The notes beneath the pieces are model-generated. The model was not told the origin of the DNA and did not search any database. It worked only from the letters and a program-made list of their open reading frames with translations. A stretch of 64,000 bases of DNA from Chthonomonas sp. Lineage in GTDB: Bacteria > Armatimonadota > Fimbriimonadia > Fimbriimonadales > Fimbriimonadaceae. The stretch is taken from the NCBI GenBank assembly GCA_016788115.1, contig JAEURR010000005.1:62001-126000 (forward strand), in the 5' to 3' direction. Both the position numbers and the translations under genes were made by a program. Positions 53,454 to 62,089 of the stretch are shown here, in pieces. Position 1 is the stretch's first letter; each line of letters begins with the position of its first letter.

Positions 53454-55007
53454 TTAGGGCATCACCCGGCGCGCAAACGCGGGCATTCGTCGATTGAGCA
53501 CCCGCATGAGCGGGCTCGGTGCAGCCACTTGCCCGGTCGCCAAGAAAGCGAGCAGTCCCACCCCCATCAGCAAAGGAGCTACAGCAATGCTTAGCCAAGC
53601 GAGGTGCATGTTCACCAGCCAAGCCGACACCAGGATGCACACCGCGACCATGACTCCCGCGACGGCGAACAACGTCAGAACCGCCCGGAAGTGCGCACGA
53701 ATGGGGAATTCGGTCGAGACCCGCCGCTTCACCATGATCAAGTAAGGAATGAGCAGCAGCACGTTCAAACCAACATTCATGTACCCCACGCCCAAGACAC
53801 CGAACGCCTGGAACATCGGGTACGTAGCGAGCACGGTAACGCCAGCATTCCAGATCGTGACCCGCAGGTGTAGATGGGGCTTGATCATCGCCAAGATGCC
53901 GATTGCGAAGATCGCATAGTACTGCTCAAACGCGCAGTAGGTCGCGCGGCACAGCATCAAAATGGTCCCTCCAGAGTACGCGCCCTCTTTGAACAAGATG
54001 TGAAGGATGGAGGTTCCAAACGCGCTCGGAATCACGATGAACGTGAACGCAATCATGAGGGACATGCGGCTCAGGCGATCCAGGTCTCGCGCGAACTTCT
54101 GCGGATCGGTCATGTGCGAGCGCGTGATGTCCGCGTACAGCGTGTTCCGGATCTGGGTGGTGGCATCGTGCAAGCCATTGGTCACACGCGTCGTCTTCTC
54201 GTAGATGCCCAGTTGCGTTTGGCTAACCAAACCCACGATGATCCGGTCCGCCCCGCCCATGATGTAGGTGAGGCACCGATTGAAGTAGCTCTTGACCCCG
54301 ATGCGGAAAAACGACTTGGCCAACTCTCGATCGAACCTGGGCGTAATCTCCAGCTTGCGGCGGATCTGGCGAGCGACGACCATGCCGATCGAAGTTGAGA
54401 CGATGCAGCCCACCGCTGGTCCAAGCAGAATCCACTCGGGACGGCGAGTCGTAAATGTCATCGCCAAGGAGATGATCTGACCCAGAATCGTACTGCAGCT
54501 ATTCACGAGCGCAAGCTGCGAGAACCGCTTCAGCGCCATGAAGAAGTGGCCGGTGGCCATGTGCATCGACCACCAGAGGAAATAGAATCCCGCGGCCGCG
54601 AAGATGGGGAACGACGCTCCCTTATAGTCCGACAGCGGAATCACCAGCCCCAGCAGCGTCACGACGACCAGGCCCGACATCCCTACCGAAAGCCATAGCA
54701 GCATATGCGTTCGACGCATGCGCACGATCTCGCGCCCAGAGGGGTCGGTACCCGCCCGGAGCAGTGACGTCCACCCACCCTCGCCAAAACCGAAATCCAG
54801 CAACATGGCGAACGTCGCGATGACCTGCGCCGTACTGGCCGCGCCAAAGCCCGTGTCCCCTACCGCGCGTACGACGATTGGGAGCGTGATGACCTGGATC
54901 GCGAGCGCCGCGAGTCGCGCGGCAATGAGGACGACAGACCCACGTGAGCGACCCTCTTCCGAGTCAGCCGCGAGCGTATCGCTGGCATCGGGAGGTGTTT
55001 CGCTCAC
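53454..55007 (-). CDS. Wzx-like polysaccharide flippase
   Basis: The 517-residue membrane protein has about fourteen hydrophobic segments and the MATE/Wzx (oligosaccharide flippase) pattern: RGSVVLIAARLAALAIQV and DFGFGEGGW at the start. It should move lipid-linked repeat units across the inner membrane. The longer frame from 55073 has an acidic, disordered start. GTG at 55007 overlaps the stop of the Wzy-like gene (GTGA), which I take as the true start. It is the last gene of the minus-strand EPS set. Confidence 0.85.
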   Translation of the reverse strand: MSETPPDASDTLAADSEEGRSRGSVVLIAARLAALAIQVITLPIVVRAVGDTGFGAASTAQVIATFAMLLDFGFGEGGWTSLLRAGTDPSGREIVRMRRTHMLLWLSVGMSGLVVVTLLGLVIPLSDYKGASFPIFAAAGFYFLWWSMHMATGHFFMALKRFSQLALVNSCSTILGQIISLAMTFTTRRPEWILLGPAVGCIVSTSIGMVVARQIRRKLEITPRFDRELAKSFFRIGVKSYFNRCLTYIMGGADRIIVGLVSQTQLGIYEKTTRVTNGLHDATTQIRNTLYADITRSHMTDPQKFARDLDRLSRMSLMIAFTFIVIPSAFGTSILHILFKEGAYSGGTILMLCRATYCAFEQYYAIFAIGILAMIKPHLHLRVTIWNAGVTVLATYPMFQAFGVLGVGYMNVGLNVLLLIPYLIMVKRRVSTEFPIRAHFRAVLTLFAVAGVMVAVCILVSAWLVNMHLAWLSIAVAPLLMGVGLLAFLATGQVAAPSPLMRVLNRRMPAFARRVMP

Positions 55008-56440
55008 TTGTAGATCTTGTTGATCGCCTTCACGTCCCCCGTTTCGGTCATCGTCCCCGGAAGCGCGCGCCACAGTCGTTCGCCCAGCGCAGCCGTCTGC
55101 TTCGCCTGACGCTCGGGATCAATCCCCTCGGAGCGCGCACTCGGCAGGCTGAGACCCGCAAAGACGAAGTACACGGTACAGATCGCGGGGTTCACCCACT
55201 GGCTGCCCCAATACATGGCGACCGTAAAGAGGATGACAAGCCACAGTACCCCGAGCTTGAACGCCCGGTGCCAACCATCCTCGTCGGGAGCCCGCAAGAG
55301 GCGTATCGCCCCCAGGAGCGCCGCGATGAGACACATGATGATCAGACCAATCGCGGGCCAGCCGCCGTAGCAACCGGCGATCCAGAAACCGGAGTCAATG
55401 AGCGGGGTCTCCACCCATTTGTTGGGCAAAATCTGCGTGGTCCAACCGGCAAATGCGGGCTCGATTCCGATTCCCGTCAGCGGGTACTCATCGAGAATCT
55501 GATAGGCCTGCGTCCACAAGACTTCCTTGCGGTAAGCCATCGTCGCATTGCTGGAGCTAAACAGGTACTCGAACGAATCCGCCTTGTACGCCACGAAACC
55601 GAGGACCGCGGTGATGCCCAGCACCACCACGCCGAGCCCTTTCGCGCCGTACAGGCGCATGAAGCGGACCAAGAGATAGACGGCGCAGATCAGGATGAAC
55701 GGCAGTAGCGTGCGGACCTGCACCAGCAGCGTCGAAAGCATCATGAACGCTACGGCCGTGTATTCGTACCACTTCATCTTGCGGAACTCCAGCGCCGTGG
55801 TGACCATGATGCTCACGATCATGCCGTAGACGGCGGCGGTACCGATGTTCGAGAACAGCCCTGGGGACCGGATGGTCTCTTCTCGCTCGCCCGTGGTGAA
55901 GACGATATCGAACTGCCGCACCATGTTCGCATACGCGATCGTCGGTTGGAAGTTCAAGAACTGCGTTAGTGCCACGACGGACGAGAGCACCACGATGACG
56001 ACCATCACCCTGCCATAGACGCGACGCACCTCGGGGGCGAACCATACGAGCGCCGCGGCCTGCAAAAAGGCAAGCGCATACACGTACAGCATCGTATCCA
56101 TAGCGGTAAAAATCGTGAATCGCGCGACCTGCGTCTCCGCATAAAGAGTGGTGATGTTAAACCACACCGCCAAGACGAGCATGATGACCAAGAAAAGGGG
56201 AAAGCGCAGCGTCGCGCGCTTCGAGACGACCGCCACCACGAGCCACACAAGGATGCTGGAGTAGGTGAACTTGTTCGCACCGATGGGGCTCAGGATGTAG
56301 TTCAAGAACTGCTGACCCAACGCGAAAAACAAGTTGACGACGCCCCAGTAGTAAAGCGTCTTGTGCGCGGGCGCGAGCCGGTCGCGACCCATAGCATCTA
56401 GCCTCGCCCGAATATTCCTTTCTTGGAGCGTTGTTTCCAT
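55004..56440 (-). CDS. Wzy-like O-antigen polymerase/ligase-type protein
   Basis: The 478-residue protein has about twelve membrane segments and a large loop in the C-terminal half, as in O-antigen ligase/polymerase (Wzy_C) proteins; the GIGIEPAFAGW stretch in this loop fits the usual GxG...  pattern. It probably polymerises exopolysaccharide units. I preferred METTLQERN at 56440, since an earlier ATG would overlap the GT2 gene by 46 bases. It is coupled to the flippase by GTGA. Confidence 0.78.
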   Translation of the reverse strand: METTLQERNIRARLDAMGRDRLAPAHKTLYYWGVVNLFFALGQQFLNYILSPIGANKFTYSSILVWLVVAVVSKRATLRFPLFLVIMLVLAVWFNITTLYAETQVARFTIFTAMDTMLYVYALAFLQAAALVWFAPEVRRVYGRVMVVIVVLSSVVALTQFLNFQPTIAYANMVRQFDIVFTTGEREETIRSPGLFSNIGTAAVYGMIVSIMVTTALEFRKMKWYEYTAVAFMMLSTLLVQVRTLLPFILICAVYLLVRFMRLYGAKGLGVVVLGITAVLGFVAYKADSFEYLFSSSNATMAYRKEVLWTQAYQILDEYPLTGIGIEPAFAGWTTQILPNKWVETPLIDSGFWIAGCYGGWPAIGLIIMCLIAALLGAIRLLRAPDEDGWHRAFKLGVLWLVILFTVAMYWGSQWVNPAICTVYFVFAGLSLPSARSEGIDPERQAKQTAALGERLWRALPGTMTETGDVKAINKIYK

Positions 56441-56451
56441 ATCGTTCCGTC

Positions 56452-57288
56452 TTAGGCAGTCCGCCCTATTGTACGCCGTAGCGAACCCAGGACGCACTTC
56501 CAGTAGTACCGATTCGCCACCATTGATCGCGCTCGGACCAGGTGCCGCAGCGCGTCAGGCCACGGCAAGAACTCTGCGGCCAGCAGATCGGCCAGTGCCC
56601 GCATCTTCTTCTTATCAGAATCGGCGGCGAAGTCCCATCCGCTCAGCATTGTTTCCAGGTTCTGTTCGTGGCGACGTACTACCTTCGAGACGCTCCCGCG
56701 CACGATTCGGTAGCGCGTCAATACTTCTGGCAGATTGATGAAGGTGCCGCAGTGTGCGGCGCACCGTACCCAGAAATCAACGTCCTGGAACTTTGTAAGT
56801 TCCGGGTTGAATCCTCCGACCCCCCAATAGGCCTCGCGTAAGACCGAGAACCCTGAGCCGCTCGGCCACGCTTTGTGATTCAACAACCTGCGCCAAGGGA
56901 GTTCCCCCGACACCGGTAATCCTCCGAGCCAAGAGAACGACTCGCCGGAATCCGTGAACGGCTGGGCGTTATCTAAGATGAGCGGAGCTCCTACTGCCAA
57001 GTGTCGCTCGATCTTGGTCGGCACCCAAAGGTCGTCGGCGTCGAGGAAGAACAGCCGCTCCCCGATGGCTTCCTTGGCAGCCGCGTTCCGTGCAATAGCC
57101 CCGTTGCCTTTCGGTAGCTCCAGCACGCGAGCGCCCGCGCCCCGTGCCACATTGGCGGTCCCATCGGTGCTGCCGTCGCTCGCGACGATGATCTCGTCCG
57201 GTGGAATCGTCTGATTCCAAGCACTCTCAAGCGCAGCATGCAAAAAGGCCTCGGCATTGTACGCAGGCACAATGACCGAGACCTTCAT
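56452..57288 (-). CDS. Glycosyltransferase family 2
   Basis: The 278-residue enzyme has a GT-A domain: MKVSVIVPAYNAEAFL, SDGSTDGT, and the DxD motif in FFLDADDLWVP. The acceptor-side region includes SGSGFSVLREAYWGVGGFNPELTKFQDVDFW. No membrane helix is present. The start at ATG 57288 is where the family begins; an upstream frame is antisense-like. It lies between the Wzz/kinase-like gene (19 bases) and the Wzy-like gene (11 bases). Confidence 0.87.
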   Translation of the reverse strand: MKVSVIVPAYNAEAFLHAALESAWNQTIPPDEIIVASDGSTDGTANVARGAGARVLELPKGNGAIARNAAAKEAIGERLFFLDADDLWVPTKIERHLAVGAPLILDNAQPFTDSGESFSWLGGLPVSGELPWRRLLNHKAWPSGSGFSVLREAYWGVGGFNPELTKFQDVDFWVRCAAHCGTFINLPEVLTRYRIVRGSVSKVVRRHEQNLETMLSGWDFAADSDKKKMRALADLLAAEFLPWPDALRHLVRARSMVANRYYWKCVLGSLRRTIGRTA

Positions 57289-57307
57289 CCGGGAACCCGG
57301 ATTTGTT

Positions 57308-59395
57308 TCAGGTGCGGCGGAGATAGGCGCTCTTGGTTGCGAACGGCTCTTCGTCCGCTTGGGCGTCGGCCATGACGATACTGATCGCCTTGGCACCGGC
57401 CTTGTTCAAGAGATCTTGAGCCAGCGGCACCGCACGGTAGTTCGTCTGGGCGGCCGAAACGACGAGCACAACATCGTCCACCAGGCGCGCGATGCAGCTT
57501 GCGTCCGCAAGCACGTCGCACGGCGGGATCGCGACGACGACGACGTCGCAATACAGCCGCAGAGCCTGGAAGATCGCCTCAAGCTTGGGCTGAGGAGCAT
57601 TGGTCAAGAATCGCAGCGTCGTGTCGGTACCACCTGGCAGCAGCATCAGGTTCTCGTGGACGGTCGGAACGACCAGGTCCTCGACCTTCTGCGAGCTATC
57701 CGCAGCCAACAGATCACTCATGCCCGGCTTGCCCGTCGCCTCAAAGATCTTTGTGATCGGCGACTGGAACATGTCGGCGTCCACCAGCAGCACACGCGTT
57801 CCGCCTTTGGCCACAGCAACCGCAAACTGAGCGGCGCTGGCATAGGTGGTCATCGCGGTCTTGATACCGGTGAACATGAACGTCCGCATGGTCTTCGTAT
57901 TGTTCGTGACCATGCTGAATGCCATGTATCGCAGCGACTCCGGTGGATTTGCGCCCGGCTTGGCGATCGCGCGCAGGCCCTTGGCACCCGTTCGCTGACC
58001 CGCCGGGATCGAAGCGATGACTGGGAGACCGGTCAGAGCAGTCAGCTGGGTTGAGCTCTGGATCCGCAGCTTGAGCGATTCCAGAACGAAGCTGTACAGC
58101 ATGCCTAGACAGAGACCACCGATCGTACCGATGAGCAGGAACTTCATCAGGTCCGGTGCAATTGGGTTTGTATCGGGGGTTGCGATGTTCAGAACGAGTG
58201 CTGCGCGGGTTGCCGTCTCCGAACGGTTGCGAAGGTCGTCCGCCTGAGACTTCAGTCGCCGATATCGCTCGTCCGCCAGGTTGTAGTCGCGGGTCAGCTG
58301 AAGGAAACTGGCTTCCTTCGTCGGAATCGCGGCGACGGTCGCCGACTGCTCGGTAAAGCTTGATTCGTTCGAGGCGAGTTCAGCCTTGATCGCATCGCGG
58401 TCTGCCTTGGCTTGGCCGAGCAACTGCTGGAGGCTTTGCCACAGCGGGTTCATTCCTTCGTTGCTCTGTGCGTATTGCGACTTGGTGAGGCTCGTTTTCT
58501 TCAGAAGCTGTTCGACTTCAGAGATCGCTTTGTCGATGTCCTTGACCCTCGGCGCATCTTCGAGATAGACACCGAGAAGTCGAGCCCGTTCGGCGCGCAG
58601 CGTCGCCAGTTGCTGTTCGTAAGCGGCTGCGACCGGGTTTCGCGACTCGGTCGTATTCAAGTCAGCCTTCTTGGGCGTCTGCGCGATCGACGACTGCAGG
58701 GCCGCAATGCGCGCGTCGGCAGCCATGAGCGATCCTCTCAATCCCTGAACACGCAGCTTCAACTGGGCCTGCGCATTCGATTCGTCCGAGGCAGATTTGG
58801 CCAGATCGGCAAAGCCCTGGTTCTTCTTAAAATCTTGGAGGGCGCGTTCCTTTTCGCGGAGTTCGCGCTCGGTTGCCTGCAGGTTCGTATCGAGGTAGCT
58901 CAGAGCCTGCTGAACCGACTCACGCGCATTCTGCTGGCGAATCTCGTTGTACTTCGTCGCAATCGCGTTGGCGATGGCCGCCGCCACTTCAGCGTTGTAA
59001 GCGCGAACCTTGAGCAGAGCAACACCGGCGTCCACCTGTTGGTTGGTGGTTCGAGCCGTTTCAATGTCGTACATCCGGTAGAGTTGCGCCCAGTTGTCGA
59101 CGAGTTCACGCTCATTGCGCTGGCGAGAGACCTCGTCCACCGCTTGGAAGAAGACTGCGTTCGAGCTGAGGAGCTGACGCTCGGTGGTAAGGCTCGAAGC
59201 TGCAACCGAGTTCAAAATCTGAGCAACGTCCTGAGTGAACAGCGTGCTGTTGGTCTGCTGCTGCCGCGTTTGGTCGCCCAAAAGGATTTCCAATCGGCCC
59301 TCGTAGATGGGTTTCGAAAGGACGTATGCGACGACCGCGACAATAATGCCGAAGATGCCGCATAGCAGCGTGCGAAAAATATGGGCCCTAATCAT
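57308..59395 (-). CDS. Wzz/GumC chain-length protein fused to a degenerate BY-kinase domain
   Basis: The 695-residue protein has a Wzz N-terminal domain between two membrane segments (8-27 and 418-436), long coiled-coil regions (about 150-395) with GumC motifs (IPTKEASFLQLTRDYNLADERYRRL-like, 357-381) and a C-terminal tyrosine-kinase-like domain (about 485-690). In the latter the Walker A' VLLVDAD (535-541) and FEATGKPGMSDLLA are kept, but Walker A is AMTTYA (514-519) instead of GxGKST, so the catalytic Lys is absent. The C-terminal tyrosine cluster is also missing (one Tyr). It probably acts as a co-polymerase without kinase activity. Confidence 0.85.
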   Translation of the reverse strand: MIRAHIFRTLLCGIFGIIVAVVAYVLSKPIYEGRLEILLGDQTRQQQTNSTLFTQDVAQILNSVAASSLTTERQLLSSNAVFFQAVDEVSRQRNERELVDNWAQLYRMYDIETARTTNQQVDAGVALLKVRAYNAEVAAAIANAIATKYNEIRQQNARESVQQALSYLDTNLQATERELREKERALQDFKKNQGFADLAKSASDESNAQAQLKLRVQGLRGSLMAADARIAALQSSIAQTPKKADLNTTESRNPVAAAYEQQLATLRAERARLLGVYLEDAPRVKDIDKAISEVEQLLKKTSLTKSQYAQSNEGMNPLWQSLQQLLGQAKADRDAIKAELASNESSFTEQSATVAAIPTKEASFLQLTRDYNLADERYRRLKSQADDLRNRSETATRAALVLNIATPDTNPIAPDLMKFLLIGTIGGLCLGMLYSFVLESLKLRIQSSTQLTALTGLPVIASIPAGQRTGAKGLRAIAKPGANPPESLRYMAFSMVTNNTKTMRTFMFTGIKTAMTTYASAAQFAVAVAKGGTRVLLVDADMFQSPITKIFEATGKPGMSDLLAADSSQKVEDLVVPTVHENLMLLPGGTDTTLRFLTNAPQPKLEAIFQALRLYCDVVVVAIPPCDVLADASCIARLVDDVVLVVSAAQTNYRAVPLAQDLLNKAGAKAISIVMADAQADEEPFATKSAYLRRT

Positions 59396-59481
59396 AGTTG
59401 CAGCTCAGGTGATCTTATCAGATTCTCGGAACTCGATGCCACGGTCCCCACACCCATGACGAAATACAGTCACCGAAAGGC

Positions 59482-60285
59482 TCAACGTCGCTGTTGCGCG
59501 GATCGTGCCAATGCGCGCGCTTTTGGCCCCTGAAGCACGTCATCTACCAGGAACCCAAGCCCGACCCAGTAGAGGAGCAAGTACCGCCGCCATAGGCGCC
59601 GCGGCTCCACGTACAAGCGCCAGAGCCACTCCAAGCCGCTCATGCGCATCCACATGGGTGCACGCGGTTTCAAGCCTGCGATGAGTTCAAATGTGCCTCC
59701 GACTCCCAGGATCAGCGCGTTCGGAATCTGTTCTCGGATCTTGGCTGCGACCACATCTTGCTTGGGCACCCCGAGAGCCACAAAGATCAAATCGGCCCCG
59801 TGATCGCGCACCTTCCCGATCAGCGCGTCGAGCGCCTCATCGCGCATGTCCACCTTTTGATCGAAGATAAACATTTCATCATGCTCTTCGATCTGAAGCG
59901 CGCGCAAAGCCTGCGGTGGGTTGGCACCGCCAATGATTGCGATCCGATCCAAGGGGTGATTTCGAATGAGATCACCAGAGAGATCACTCCCGGTGGTCCG
60001 CTCGGGGATCGGCGAGACGCCGCGCTTGAGGCGGCTTGCCCACACGAACGGCATGCCGTCAGCAACCACAACGTCCGCCCCCTGAATGAGTCGGCGGTAG
60101 TCGGGATCCAGACGCGCCGTTGAGAGGATCTCCAAGTTGACGGTGAGCACCCAACCACCCTTCCCCGACCGCAAGCGGTCCTGCATCAGGCTCAGGCTGT
60201 CCGCGTACGACAGGGCACTGATGTTAAACCCGCACAGCGGTGTGATTCGGTCAGCTAGGGCGCGCGGCGTTGCGTCTTCAGACAT
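59482..60285 (-). CDS. WecG/TagA/CpsF-family glycosyltransferase (GT26), second copy
   Basis: The 267-residue enzyme has the GT26 signatures VVADGMPFVWASRLKRG, RTTGSDL, ALGVPKQD, VGGTFELIAGLKPRAP and WLWRLYVEPRRLWRRY. It differs clearly from the first copy at 50326, so the two probably add different residues. Its C-terminus is hydrophobic and basic, which would attach it to the membrane. It stands divergent from the GT2 gene at 60374 and lies 86 bases upstream of the Wzz/kinase-like gene. Confidence 0.87.
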   Translation of the reverse strand: MSEDATPRALADRITPLCGFNISALSYADSLSLMQDRLRSGKGGWVLTVNLEILSTARLDPDYRRLIQGADVVVADGMPFVWASRLKRGVSPIPERTTGSDLSGDLIRNHPLDRIAIIGGANPPQALRALQIEEHDEMFIFDQKVDMRDEALDALIGKVRDHGADLIFVALGVPKQDVVAAKIREQIPNALILGVGGTFELIAGLKPRAPMWMRMSGLEWLWRLYVEPRRLWRRYLLLYWVGLGFLVDDVLQGPKARALARSAQQRR

Positions 60286-60373
60286 AAAACATTGGATCGA
60301 CTCTTCATCGAGTCACCGTTGAATTCAGTATGCTCTACGGTTAAGGTGCGACAGACGTCGACATGAATCTACC

Positions 60374-61225
60374 ATGAACGAGGCGGTGACCGAGCGAAGC
60401 CCCCATATTGCGGTCGTGATCCCCACCTTCAATGAGCCCGACCTGGTTGTCGCCTGCCTTAGGAGCTTAGAGTCGCTGGGCGTCAGCCACGAAGTGATCG
60501 TCGCCAACGCGGGCGAAGCGATCCCAGACCTCAATCCAAGCGTCACTCAACTTCAGCTTCCCAGCGATCATTTTTGGGCGGCCTCCACTCAAGCAGGCAT
60601 CGACCGGGCTCTCGAATCCGGAGCTGACTACGTCGTCCTCGCCAACGCCGACACCGAGTTCATGCCGGGCACGCTGGCGGCATTGCTTGAAGCTACTCAG
60701 TCAAATGCGCAGGCCATTGCCTGTGTTCCCGCCTACGACGAGTCCGAACACCTTCTCTACAGCCGCCAGGACTCGTGGGGATTTCTACTATACGGCAAGC
60801 TCGTGCGAGGCTGGAGCCGTCCATCGGACGCCCCCTCCGCGCCATACCGAACCGATCTGATCGGCGGACAAGGGGTCATGATTCCCGCAGCCGCGCTCCG
60901 CGCGGCGCGCATGGACCTGGAGAACTTCCCCCAGTACGCTGCCGACCACGATTTCTGGTTGCAGCTCGCCCAACGCGGTTGGGAGTTGTGGGTGACGCCC
61001 CGTGGGGGCGTGCGCAATCGTCGAGGATTCAACCGCCAGCGACGTCGCTCACTGGCAAGCACGCTCTGGCACCGTATGACGAGCCCATTTGCCCCTGAGA
61101 GCATCCCGATCATGTGGCGATTGCGGCGCAAGCACTTGCCGTTGCCGATCGCGGTGGTGTCGTTCGTGGTGAGTTTCGGCCTGCGCTGGACGCTCGGCCT
61201 CCCCAAGATCATTCGGCGCAGTTAG
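60374..61225 (+). CDS. Glycosyltransferase family 2, rhamnosyltransferase-like
   Basis: The 283-residue enzyme has PHIAVVIPTFNEPDLV, VIVANAGEAI where the usual nucleotide motif is DNGS/D, and ANADTEF in place of DxD. The NAD-type motif is typical for the WbbL/rhamnosyltransferase branch of GT2. A C-terminal hydrophobic stretch (IAVVSFVVSFGLRW) may attach it to the membrane. It is divergent from the GT26 gene and its stop shares four bases with the convergent sugar transferase. Confidence 0.82.
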   Translation: MNEAVTERSPHIAVVIPTFNEPDLVVACLRSLESLGVSHEVIVANAGEAIPDLNPSVTQLQLPSDHFWAASTQAGIDRALESGADYVVLANADTEFMPGTLAALLEATQSNAQAIACVPAYDESEHLLYSRQDSWGFLLYGKLVRGWSRPSDAPSAPYRTDLIGGQGVMIPAAALRAARMDLENFPQYAADHDFWLQLAQRGWELWVTPRGGVRNRRGFNRQRRRSLASTLWHRMTSPFAPESIPIMWRLRRKHLPLPIAVVSFVVSFGLRWTLGLPKIIRRS

Positions 61226-61938
61226 TACGCGCCATCGCCACGCAGAACGGCGGCAGGGGTCTTGAGCATTATTGAGATGTCCGTCCAGAACGACATCTCT
61301 TGGATGTACCGACGGTCCAGTTCCATCCACTCGTCAAACGTGAGGTTCGAGCGGCCCATGATCTGCCAGTAGCAGGTGATGCCGGGCTTGATGGTCAGAC
61401 GCTCGAGAGTTTGGGCATCGTACTGCTCGACTTCAGCCGGAATTGGCGGGCGCGGGCCGACCAGCGACATCTCGCCGGTCAGGACGCTGATGAACTGGGG
61501 TAGTTCGTCGAGGCTGAATTTGCGCAAGAATCGCCCGACTGAGGTGATGCGCGGATCGTTCTTGATCTTGAAGATCGGGCCGTCCTTCTCGTTCTTTGCC
61601 TTCAGATCCTCAAGGACCTTGTCAGCATCAACCCGCATCGAGCGGAATTTGATGAACGCGAACCTCTGACCGCAAAGGCCGATTCGGGTGGACTTGTAGA
61701 AGATCGGGCCTGGGCTCGTGGCGGCCACCGCAATCGCGATGATCACAAAGAACGGAGCCAGAAGTGTGAGCAGAATGACTGCGCCGATGATATCGACCAG
61801 CCGCTTGGCGGCCGCATACCGGATACGATGAGCCTTGAGGTGGACACAGCAATCCAGGCGGCCGCTTTTCAAAGTGCGCGGCCCAGACCGAACGGTCTCC
61901 GTGGATTTTGCCTCTGCTTCAAGGATCGGGTCAACCAA
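61222..61938 (-). CDS. Undecaprenyl-phosphate sugar phosphotransferase (initiating enzyme)
   Basis: The 238-residue enzyme is the short form of the bacterial sugar transferase (WcaJ/PglC-type) family that transfers a sugar-phosphate onto undecaprenyl phosphate to start the repeat unit. One membrane hairpin (about 46-70) precedes FIKFRSM, FSLDELPQ, GEMSLVGPRP and KPGITCYWQIMGRSN. The four-helix N-terminal extension of WbaP is absent. Start is TTG at 61938, with GGAG seven bases upstream. A 73-base leader separates it from its -10. Confidence 0.93.
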   Translation of the reverse strand: MVDPILEAEAKSTETVRSGPRTLKSGRLDCCVHLKAHRIRYAAAKRLVDIIGAVILLTLLAPFFVIIAIAVAATSPGPIFYKSTRIGLCGQRFAFIKFRSMRVDADKVLEDLKAKNEKDGPIFKIKNDPRITSVGRFLRKFSLDELPQFISVLTGEMSLVGPRPPIPAEVEQYDAQTLERLTIKPGITCYWQIMGRSNLTFDEWMELDRRYIQEMSFWTDISIMLKTPAAVLRGDGAY

Positions 61939-62010
61939 TCGTCTGCTCCCTTAAGAAAAACTGCTCGGGAAGCAACGTCGCCCCTCGCGCAAACCAGAAT
62001 CGTTACAAAC

Positions 62011-62019
62011 ATTATACCA
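62011..62019 (-). promoter_or_regulatory. Extended -10 promoter of the sugar transferase gene
   Basis: TGGTATAAT on the minus strand: a consensus TATAAT (62016-62011) with the extended TG. About 73 bases of leader follow. Confidence 0.6.
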
Positions 62020-62089
62020 ATGGACCCTTGCATCCCCAAGACTGTTTCTTCTACTGGACGTTAAGAGTTGGTTCTGGTTCTGTAGAGGG

